A stretch of 64,000 bases of DNA, from the NCBI RefSeq assembly GCF_019393635.1, contig NC_057861.1:659025724-659089723 (forward strand). The letters are read 5' to 3'. Under the pieces are notes generated by a model. It did no database searches, was not told the origin of the DNA, and worked only from the letters and a program-made list of their open reading frames with translations. This document shows, in pieces, positions 55,577-64,000 of this stretch. The DNA is from Dromiciops gliroides (taxonomy: Eukaryota > Chordata > Mammalia > Microbiotheria > Microbiotheriidae). A program made the position numbers and the translations under genes. The stretch's first letter is position 1. Each line of letters starts with the position of its first letter.

Positions 55577-55928
55577 TTTCTCTCCCTCTCCCTCTCCCCT
55601 TCCTCCCTCTCTTCTCCTTCCTCCCTCCTCTCTGTCTGTGTCTCTGTCTCTGTCTCTCAGTCTCTGTGTCTCTGTCTCTGTCTCTCTCTTCCTCTCACCC
55701 TCCCTCCCTTCCTCCTCTTCCTTCTTTTTCATCTTCTTCTTCTCTTCTGTCTTCTTGTTATCTTCATCATCATTTTCTCTCTCCCCCCTCTCTCTCCCTT
55801 TTCCACCTCTCTCCCCTTTCTCTTCCCTCTCCCTCTGTCTCTCTCTTTGTCTTTCCCTCCCCATTTCCATCTCCCTCCTTCTCATTCCCTTCCCTCCCTG
55901 CCTCCACTCCTTTTTCTTTTCCTTTGGA
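55577..55928. repeat. Polypyrimidine tract (CT/CCT/CTGT)
   Basis: About 350 bp of almost pure pyrimidine on the plus strand, with CCCT, CTTC and CTGTCT sub-blocks. The long Ser/Leu/Pro frames (55517-56014) are composition artefacts. Confidence 0.95.
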
Positions 55929-56165
55929 GCCTGAGGTTCATGGGCCTTAACACTCTTAGCTCTTCGTGTGTAGGTTTATATCTATGCAGACACAGAAAGT
56001 ACGAGTGTTGGTAGCATTGTCGTGTGCATAAATAAGCTGTGCAACTGCATGAAGGTGCCTTTGTACAATTTATGAAAGCAGATTTGTAATCCAGTAACCC
56101 CATTACTAAGCATCTTCCTTAAAGAGGTCAAAGACCAAAAAAAAAATTTTTAAGAGGTCAAAGAG

Positions 56166-56304
56166 GGGCAGCTAGGTGGCCCAGTGAATAAAATACCAGC
56201 CCTGGATTCAGGAGGACCTGAGTTCAAATCTGGCTTCAGATACTTGACACTAGCTGTGTGACCCTGGGCAAGTCACTTAACCCTCATTGCCCTGGGGAAA
56301 AAAA
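56166..56304 (+). repeat. WSINE1-type SINE
   Basis: Plus orientation. Perfect 14-bp duplication aagaggtcaaagag at 56152-56165 and 56305-56318; a further near-copy at 56122-56134. Confidence 0.93.
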
Positions 56305-56396
56305 AAGAGGTCAAAGAGAAACAGAGACAATATGTGGTATAGTAGATGAGATATTGCACTTGCAGCTGGAAAGACGTAGGCTTAAAATTCACTTTA

Positions 56397-56558
56397 TTAT
56401 TTTTTTGTTTTGGTTTTGTTTTTCCGGGGCCATGGGGGTTAAGTGACTTGCCCAGGGTCACACAGCTAGTAAGTTTCAAGTGTCTGAGGCCGGATTTGAA
56501 CTCAGGTACTCCTGACGCCAGGGCTGGTGCTTTATCCACTGTGCCACCTAGATGCCCC
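56397..56558 (-). repeat. WSINE1-type SINE
   Basis: Minus orientation. Duplication taaaattcacttta / taaaactcacttta at 56383-56396 and 56559-56572. Confidence 0.93.
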
Positions 56559-56756
56559 TAAAACTCACTTTAAAGCACTTTCTAGCTGTGTGAGCATCAG
56601 TGTCCTCTGTAAAACTGAGAGATTGGATTTAGTATCCTCTAAGTTCACTTCTAGTTCTAAATCTATGATTCTATAATGTACCAAAATATTCATAACATCA
56701 GTTTTATGGTAGTAAAGAACTTGAGGGAGGGAGGGAAGTGGGTGCCTATTGATTCT

Positions 56757-57003
56757 ATTGTCATTCAGTTGTGTCTTACTCTTTATGACCCTGTGGACCA
56801 CATCATGCCAATACTGTCCATAGGGTTTTCTTGGCAAAGATACTGGAATGGTTTGCCACTTCCTTCTTCAGTGAATTAAGGCAAACAGAGGTCAAATGAC
56901 TTGCCCAGGGTCACACAACTAGTAAGTGTCTGAGATTGGATTTGAATCCAAGTCTTCCTGATTTCAGGGTCAGTGCTCTAACCACTGAGACCCTTAGTGA
57001 CCT
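56757..57003 (-). repeat. MAR1-type SINE
   Basis: Minus orientation. 'ttgtcattcagttgtgtcttactc' through the RTE-like part and MIR-like core. Confidence 0.8.
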
Positions 57004-57589
57004 CGTCTATGGATTGGGGAAATGACTAAACAAACCATGGTGTCTAAATGGAATAGAATACTATTTGTTCAGTTGGAAACAAAGACTTCAGGGAAACATT
57101 GGGAGATTTGTATGATCCATACATAATTTAAAAAAAATATATGGTTAGTCAATGACTATAAAAATATTAATGAAAAGATCCTTGAAAAGTGCTTTGAATA
57201 ATAGAAAAACCAATAATTATCCCAGAGAATAAACAAAATAAAATAAAGTAAAACCTATTTCTTTTTTCTTAGCAGTGAGGCAACAGACTTTTGAGTGGAT
57301 AGTAGGGCTGAAATGTTGACCCTATTGGCAGGTTCAGTGGTTTCTGTTTAATTCTATTTCTTTGTTACAAAGGAGATTTCAATTTCAAGGGCAGAGATAG
57401 GAGGACAAGCATTTCCAGAAGTGACTGTGATGTTGTTTTTTTTTTTTAAGAACATCAACAAAGCTCAATTTTAAAAAGAAAAACTCATGAAGCAGGTGTG
57501 GATTCTCTGGGTCTGAATATACAGAATATAAATGAACACATTCAGATAGGAAAGGAACATGCTATAACTGAGTGATCCTAGGCTTGTAG
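57004..57589. other. No recognisable gene
   Basis: AT-rich; 57000-57130 has an L1 3'-like look ('aatggaatagaatactatttg'), otherwise unique. Confidence 0.35.
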
Positions 57590-57712
57590 AGTTAGAGATA
57601 GAAGGGACCTTTGAGGTCAACTAGTCCAATTCGCTTATTTTATAGATGACAAATATGAGGTCCAGAGAGGCCCATGGTTATGGATTTAATATGAGGCAGA
57701 GAAGTAAGATTT
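57590..57712 (-). repeat. MIR
   Basis: Antisense ('gaagggacctttgaggtcaactagtcc...tatagatgacaaatatgagg'). Confidence 0.6.
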
Positions 57713-57726
57713 GAAACCAGGTCCTC

Positions 57727-57870
57727 AGGGGGCAGCTAGGTGGCACAGTGGATAAAGCACTGGCCCCGGATTCAGGAGAACCTGAGTTCAAATCTGGCCT
57801 CAGACACTTGACACTTACTAGCTGTGTGACCCTGGGCAAGTCCCTCATTGTCCCGCAAAAAAGAAATAAA
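57727..57870 (+). repeat. WSINE1-type SINE
   Basis: Plus orientation, with 'acttaaccc' lost near the 3' end. Perfect 14-bp duplication gaaaccaggtcctc at 57713-57726 and 57871-57884. Confidence 0.94.
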
Positions 57871-58185
57871 GAAACCAGGTCCTCTTACTTCTAATTCTTT
57901 ATGGTGCTGATGTAGTTGAAAGAGCAATGTACTAGGAATTAGGTAACTTGGTGTTTTAAGTCCTAACTCTGTGGTTGACTCACTATGGGTCTTAGGGCAA
58001 ATTACTTAAGACCCCTTCAAGATTTAACATTTCATGATAACATGAGTGTATACCAAAGACCCAAGCATGAGCGAATGTAATTGAGTAAGTGGGCAACTTT
58101 ATGAATTTGGACCTATTAAAAAGGACATTTCTGAATAGATAAGCATGTGTGTGTGTATACTGCATTTCAAACTGTAGAAACTAAT

Positions 58186-58351
58186 ATAGGGGCAGCTAGG
58201 TGGTGCAGTGGATAAAGCACCAGCCCTGGATTCAGGAGGACCTGAGTTCAAATCTGGCCTCAAACACTTGACTTACTAGCTGTATGACCCTGGGAAAGTC
58301 ACTTACCTTCATTGCCCTGCAAAAAAAAAAAAAAGAAAAAAAGAAAAGAAA
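58186..58351 (+). repeat. WSINE1-type SINE
   Basis: Plus orientation. Duplication agaaactaat at 58176-58185 and 58352-58361; tail ends in AAAAG units. Confidence 0.92.
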
Positions 58352-58379
58352 AGAAACTAATGTTAGGAGGTCTCTATGA

Positions 58380-58850
58380 CCCTTCCATGGAATATTATAT
58401 AGTGATAGACTTATATTCAGAAAGACCCAGGTTCAAATATGGCTTCAGATACCTGCTCCCTATGTGTGGGCAAGTCATGTAAACCTACTTTAGCCTCAGT
58501 GTCCTCATCTGTAAAATGGAAAAAATAATGCCAGTAACCCTGAATTCATGAGACTATTGTAGAGCTCAGAAGTATGAATGCATGTAAAGTGATTTGGAAA
58601 GTGCTTCATAAATATTTTTATTATTGCTATGACTTCAAGAACTTGAGTCCTCTTGGAAGCCTCTTTTGCTAAGGTACTGCAAGAATGAGATACCATGTGA
58701 AATTTAGCTAAGTACCATGGAAGGACTGTCAGAAGACCTGCTGGAATTCTAATCCTGACTTACTTGCTCTGCAGCTTAGATCAAGTCACTAATTTTTCTG
58801 AGTTTCAGTTTCCTCATCAATGCAATGGGGATAAATACCACCAGTTTCAC
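58380..58850 (+). repeat. Two MIR copies
   Basis: 58380-58640 ('acccaggttcaaatatggc...gaaagtgcttcataaatatt') and 58725-58850 ('gacctgctggaattctaatcc...cagtttcctcatcaatgc'). Confidence 0.65.
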
Positions 58851-58894
58851 CCACATCAAATAAGACAAAAATATAAGAGACTTCCCTGCTGTTC

Positions 58895-59412
58895 TCTGAA
58901 CGTAACACTCCAATTACTGAGTTGGGGATTTTTCAGTGGCTACTTCCCATACTTGGAATTCTCTCCTTCCTCTGCCTCCTTGGGTTTCCCGGTTTCTTTC
59001 AAGTCTCAGTTAAAATCCCACCTTCTGTGAGAAGTTTTGCCAATGCCTTTTTTTTTTTTTAATGAGGCAATTGGGGTTAAGTGACTTTCCCAGGGTCACA
59101 CAGCTAGTAAATGTTAAGTGTCTGAGGTCAGATTTGAACTCAGGTACTTCTGACTCCAGGGCCGGTGCTCTATCCACTGCCACCTAGCCGCCCCCTTGCC
59201 AATCCTTTTTAATAATCCTTTTCCCCTGAGATTATCTCCAATCGATGCTGAGTATATTGTATTTATATATAGCTGTTTTCAGGTTGTTTCCCCCATTAGA
59301 TTGTGAGCTCTTGGAGAGCAAGGTCTGTTTCTGCTTTACTTTGTTCCCCTAACACTTACCACAGTGCTGGGCGCATAGTAGACACTTGATAAATGCTTGT
59401 TGACTTGAAATT
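58895..59412 (+). repeat. L2 3' end, split by a SINE
   Basis: 'gaattctctccttcctctgcc...gtctcagttaaaatcccaccttctg', then 'ccattagattgtgagctcttgg...agtgctgggcgcatagtagacac'. Confidence 0.72.
59045..59195 (-). repeat. WSINE1-type SINE
   Basis: Minus orientation. Duplication ttgccaat at 59037-59044 and 59196-59203. Confidence 0.9.
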
Positions 59413-60059
59413 GTTTTTGCAACTTATCATGTCTGCTATAAATGTAAGTAATTACTATGAAGGAATAATTGTATGGTGAATATCTTTTTTTTTTTTGATG
59501 TGAAGCTCCCTTGCTTTCCACCCATCACCATTCTGGTAGACCTTACCACTACTGAACTCAGTGATCTCCAGACCTCCCAAACTTGAATGGTCACCCCCAC
59601 ATTGATAATGCTGCTGGGCCACCTAACTCTGAAAACACAAAGTGAAAAAGGCTATCAGGGTCCCAAGCACAGGCTTACCTAATTCAGTCTAAATTCTAAG
59701 CAAGATTGAGGCATTGTAAAAGAAAAGAATGCCTTAACCCTCCCCACTGTCCCACCCCAAATTCCCTGGATAGAGGAGTTTTGCAAAGAAGAGAGTATAT
59801 TATTTGTCACATCAGAGAGTGAGTGACTGAATTGGAAGCTGTAGCTTCTTTTGATAAACATAGAGCTCTCCCCTCTTGCCCATCCCACCTCCCACAACCA
59901 CCTTGTGAGGCAGGGAAAGACCAATGGACCACCAAAGGACACTGAACTTGTCATACCAAGACCTTTAAGTGCTGCCCCGCTCCCAGCCCTCACAGGGCCA
60001 GATTTAGTGAAGAAGTTTGTTATTCTTCCAAAGCCCAAATGATGAGTCACCATTTCATT
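59413..60059. other. No recognisable gene
   Basis: Unique-looking; modest GC rise at 59870-60000. Open frames here lack recognisable domains. Confidence 0.35.
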
Positions 60060-60072
60060 GGAATCTATAGAA

Positions 60073-60242
60073 GAGGGGCAGCTAGGTGGTGTATTGGATA
60101 GAGCACCAGCCCTGGATTCAGGAGAACCTGAGTTCAAATCTGGCCTCAGACACTTAATACTTACTAGCTGTGTGACCCTGGGCAAGTCACTTAACCCCAA
60201 TTGCCTCACAAAAAACAAAAAACAAAAGAAAAGGAAAAAAAA
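60073..60242 (+). repeat. WSINE1-type SINE
   Basis: Plus orientation. Perfect 13-bp duplication ggaatctatagaa at 60060-60072 and 60243-60255. Confidence 0.94.
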
Positions 60243-60329
60243 GGAATCTATAGAAATTTCCAGGGAAGCTCTGGGCCCATACTCCCTGGGATGGCTTCTT
60301 TAGACTCTTTCAGCCTCCCTATATACACC

Positions 60330-61700
60330 TTTTTAAAAAAATTAATATTGTTATTAAAGTTTTGAGTTACAATTTCTATCCCTCCCTCCTTTACTCCCTC
60401 ACCTTTCCCCTCCCTGAGGTAGTAAGCAATCAGATATAGGTTATACATGTGCAATTATGTAAATCATACCATATTAATAATTTTGTACAAGAAAACTTGA
60501 ATAAAGGGAAAAAAGAGAGTGAAAAACAGCATACTTCAGTCTGTGTTCAATCATTTTCAGTACTTTTTCTGGAGGCAGATAGTATAGTCCTTCAGGATTT
60601 TCTTGGATCATTGTATTGCTGAGAATAGACAAGTCATTCAAAGTTTTTCATCAAACAATATTGTTGTTACTATGTAAAATGTTCTCCTGGTTCTGTTCAC
60701 TTCACTATACATCAGTTCATGTAAGTCTTTCTAGGTTTTTCTGAAATCATCCTACTTGTCATTTTTTTTTCCTTTTTGGGGGTGGGGGGTGGGGGCAATG
60801 AGGGTTAGTGACCTTGCCAGGGTCACACAGCTAGGAAGTATCAAGTGTCTGAGGCTGGATTTGAACTCAGATCCTCCTGAATCCAAGGCCAGTGCTTTAT
60901 CCTCTGTGCCACCTAGCTGCCCCCCTTGTCATTTCTTATAACACAATAATATTCCATTATAATTGTTATACCACAGCTTGTTTAGCCATTTCCCAATGGA
61001 TAGGCATCCCTTTGATTTCTAATTTCTTAGCCCACAAAAAAAGCTGCTATAAAATATTTTTGTACAAATAGATTCTTTTCTCTTTTGGGGGATGCCTTTG
61101 GGATAGAAACCTAGCAGTGGTATTGCTGGATCAAAGGCCATGCACAGTTTTATAGCCCTTGGGGCATAGTTCCAAATTGTTCTCCAGAATGGTTGGATCA
61201 GTTCACAACTCCAACAACAATGCATTAGTGTTCCAGTTTTCCCACATCCCCTCTAATATCCAATATTTTCCCTTTTTTGTCATGTACATCAATCTGATAG
61301 GTGTGAGGTGGTACCTTAGAGTTGTTTTAATTTGCATTTCTCTGATCAGTAGTGATTTAAGCATTTTTTCATATGCCTATAGATAGCTTTGATTTCTTTG
61401 TCTGAAAACTGCCTATTCATATCCATTGACCATTTATCAGTTAGGGAAAGACTTGCACTTTTTATAAATTTGGCTGGGTTATCTATATATTTGAGCATTG
61501 AGGCCTTTATAAGAGATACTTGTTGAAAATTTTTTCTCCAGTTTTCTGCTTTCCTTATAATTTTGGTTGCATTGGTTTTCTTTGCACAATAACTTTTTAC
61601 TTTTATACAAACAAAATTATCTATTTTACATGTTGTATTGCTCTCCATATCTTCTTTGGTCCTAAATTCTTCTCTTATCCATAAATCTGACAATATACAT
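60330..61700 (-). mobile_element. L1, 3' part (ORF2 C-terminus and 3'UTR)
   Basis: On the minus strand, 61693-61346 encodes the part reading TDKWSMDMNRQFSDKEI and YRHMKKCLNHY. 61225-61019 carries HCCWSCELIQPFWRTIWN and FDPAIPLLGFYPKGI, the well-known L1 ORF2 C-terminal motifs. The 3'UTR runs to about 60330 with 'cctagaaagacttacatgaactg'. It is 5'-truncated, with stops and a frame break between the two open pieces. A SINE sits inside. Confidence 0.88.
60765..60924 (-). repeat. WSINE1-type SINE inside L1
   Basis: Minus orientation with a G-rich patch at 60777-60795. Perfect duplication cttgtcattt at 60755-60764 and 60925-60934. Confidence 0.92.
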
Positions 61701-62971
61701 ATACTTTAAAAATATGTGAGGAAGACTCCTTGCTTGAAGAGAGCCTTTAAGAATGCATTTTATTTTATCAAATCAAATAAAAATAAACAATAATCATTGT
61801 AGGATATTGTAATTAACTACATCTTTTAATTAGTCACTTGACCATAAAGATACAATTTGCTATAGATTTTCCACAGAAGTCTTCCTGTTTTCTTCTGTGT
61901 TATCAAGAATACTATCAACCGTATAAAGACCATTCTCATAAAGATTTTTCTAGAGATAAGAAAGTAGGCATTTAAATTAGTAGTTATTGATGGATTCATT
62001 CCTGGGTGCAGGGAATTAGATGCATTACTTATGATATTTTCAATTTTCATGGAATCTTTTTTACTTTGGGATATCTTGAGAACTAATTCCTGAGCACCTT
62101 TAAAATTGTATCATTTCAAGTATAGATTTTTTTCTATATGTATTTGATCTCTTCCTAACTTCATACTCATACTTGCTTTTATTATTTCCATCCATACATA
62201 GTATATTGTGTTAGGAGGTGGTGAGAAAATTCAAATGTAGTGATTCCATTACCACTGCTGATGAAATTAGCTCATTATAAAGACCCCAGCAGATTTTTCA
62301 CAACAATGTTTTTTTTTAATTGTTTGTTTTCATGTACACACATTCTTGGAATGATGTTTGGTTAGGGTCATCTGATGCCAAGCTTTGATTATGCTCAACT
62401 GTTTTTTTGTTATCTTGGGAGGTGATGTTGTTGGCAGACTTTCATCGTCTTCTCTAAAACACTTTGTACATGACCTTGTGTTCAAAATTAGTAACCTGAA
62501 AAGCTAAATCTTTCCATTTCCCAAGAATATTTAATATGTACCAGGCAGTATTTAGGCTCTTTTGACCTACTCATTGTGATGTTTTGCATGGATTAACTCT
62601 CAAAAATGAAGACAATCATAGTCAATGTCTTTACTTTTGTCATTTTTTTTTTTTTTGGAGTTATCAGTCTCTTTGAACGAGTTTGGTTGGAGCTGCTAAA
62701 ATTTTCTCTTCTTGTTTTTATCTTATCTTCTAATTTCCTTTGACCTTTGTTCATGCCAGTTGCTGATCTGATGACATGCACACAGTTGATTATGAACAAA
62801 GGGCTACCTCTGTAACTACTTACTTCCTGTTTATTCAGATATAATAAATTTTTGTTTTGTAAAGTTATTCAGTCCTCCTCATGTCCAGTGCCTTCTGATT
62901 CTGTTCTCAAAGAAAGTAGTCATGGTTAACGGGTAGTCTCTAAACCTTTGTTTTCTTTCATTTCTTAAGCC
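61701..62971 (-). repeat. AT-rich LINE-like stretch, uncertain
   Basis: Minus-strand open pieces of 68-74 codons (62799-62593 with VIRSATGMNKGQRKLEDKIK; 62050-61826) look like a degraded LINE, possibly RTE. No decisive motif. Confidence 0.25.
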
Positions 62972-63329
62972 TGTTAAGGGCTAAAATTCTAGCTAAACTG
63001 TCTAAAATATCTAATGAGTGGTCGCCAATCAATTACAAGCTTTAGCAAGAGTTAGACTTTTAAGCATTTATTAAGGAGAATAAGAATTTGGTAAAGAGAG
63101 AGAGAAAGGCCTAGATTCCTATCTATTAAAGGGAGAGCACATTTCTAGCTCCCTTCTCCGCCAGCGTCCTCAGGAAAGAGAGCGAGACTGAGCGCCAGTC
63201 TCTTCCTTCCTCCTCCCACTAGCCCCCGTCACTTCCTGACTCCTGGTCTTGCCCTCAAAGACCTTCCCTTCATGGGCAGAACTCTTCTACAGTAAGTATC
63301 CAGCAGGTGGCGTCATTCCAATCGTTACA
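62972..63329 (-). mobile_element. Solo LTR of an endogenous retrovirus
   Basis: On the minus strand it starts TGTAACG and ends CTTAACA, with AATAAA ('ccttaataaatgc') in the 3' third and a GC-rich middle. The 4-bp duplication agcc lies at 62968-62971 and 63330-63333. It looks like a whole LTR of about 358 bp without viral genes. A fossil, probably class I, and a different family from the others here. Confidence 0.85.
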
Positions 63330-63379
63330 AGCCCAAGCCCAACTCAGTTCTCATTCTCCACCTAACTTTTGCAGCAAAG

Positions 63380-63850
63380 TTACCAAGTTTCAAGTTATAT
63401 ATTGACTTACCTGGAGGATCTTATTAAGTGCTCATAGAATTTCTTTGCTTCTTCATCTTCTGCGATGATTTTTGGTACCTAAACTGCAATTAGCTTCATG
63501 AAGGTTAGCTTACTTATGCTTTTTATGAGCACCACAAGGCAGGTGACCAAGTGGCCCATTAAATGATGTTTCTTTTTCCCTTTGACCACATAATGAAAAC
63601 AACTTCACCCACTTTTTTAGTTACTTCCCTTGGGAGAACCTATGAGCCAGTCTTCCATCTAGCTAGAACATCTTTGTGTCTCTTGGTTTTCTTTACAGTA
63701 AGAATGTAGATCAACAGGTGGTTGTTTTTGTTCAGTCATGCATCAGTTTGTTGGTCACTGGACAAAGATCTCATCTTAAGAATACCATCAGTTAATTCCA
63801 TGTTTTTAGACAATGTAAGACCTGTTTGGTTCTTAAAGCCTTCCTTCTTC
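63380..63850 (-). repeat. RTE-type LINE endonuclease remnant, tentative
   Basis: The minus strand includes KIIAEDEEAKKFYEHLIRS preceded by KLIAV. This resembles the APE endonuclease segment of RTE LINEs ('VYAPTS...EEI.FYE.L'). The host of the adjoining LTR insertion may be one element spanning 61.7-63.9 kb. Confidence 0.35.
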
Positions 63851-63875
63851 CTTCCCTCCCTCCTTCCTTCTAAAG
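63838..63875. repeat. CTTCC-rich simple repeat
   Basis: Short run of CTTCC/CCTCC units near the window end. Confidence 0.8.
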
Positions 63876-64000
63876 CCTTGTCTCTTTAACACCATACCAC
63901 TGCTGTCATCATGGATATGGAAGGACACTAATTAGGACCAAAGACCATTTTTAATTCCATCCTTTTATCAGTCAGCATAGCTCCCAAATTCATCACCTAG

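Noticed and set aside
55517-56014. 165-codon Ser/Leu/Pro frame and neighbours
   Set aside because: Product of the polypyrimidine tract.
1-64000. CRISPR array, bacterial operon or plasmid-like system
   Set aside because: No spaced identical repeats, no dense coding, and abundant mammalian retroelements throughout.

Overview
This is a window of vertebrate nuclear DNA from a marsupial, most likely an Australasian one. The best evidence is the dominant repeat. More than 40 copies of a roughly 145 bp tRNA-derived SINE are present, matching what I remember as the WSINE1 type. They come in two subtypes: one ends TCATTGCCC(T/C)GC plus an A-tail, the other CCAATTGCCTCA plus an A-tail. They sit with RTE-tailed SINEs of the MAR1 type, MIR, L2, CR1/L3-like LINEs, marsupial-type L1/HAL1 and short solo LTRs. 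Nothing bacterial, plasmid-like or CRISPR-like is present. All family names rest on recognition by eye and memory, without alignment.

The only convincing protein-coding gene is an intronless TRIM gene on the minus strand (14785-16173). It encodes 462 residues with RING, B-box 2, coiled coil and PRY-SPRY. A TATA-like box lies about 100 bp upstream and an AATAAA about 400 bp downstream. The other gene-derived item is a processed RPS19 pseudogene (5487-6027) inserted into an old L2 copy.

Layout. 1-9 kb: sparse SINEs, CR1/L3 and L2 remnants, the RPS19 retrocopy and a largely unique stretch at 7.6-9.2 kb. 9-14 kb: two solo LTRs of one family in opposite orientations, one of them inside a SINE, plus three short LINE C-terminal pieces that look R4/Dong-like. 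14-16.5 kb: the TRIM gene. 16.5-25 kb: a HAL1/L1 copy, a stack of three SINEs at one target site, another solo LTR and a 5'-only L1 piece with target duplications. 25-45 kb: old MIR, L2 and CR1 with younger SINEs, and a second 5'-only L1 piece inside a MIR. 45-64 kb: similar, with a long pyrimidine tract at 55.6-55.9 kb, a 3' L1 copy at 60.3-61.7 kb and a solo LTR at 63.0-63.3 kb.

No system of cooperating genes is visible. The most informative content is the order of insertions: repeated SINE insertion at the same site, SINE tails grown into microsatellites, and L1 pieces that keep their 5' end but lack their 3' end.
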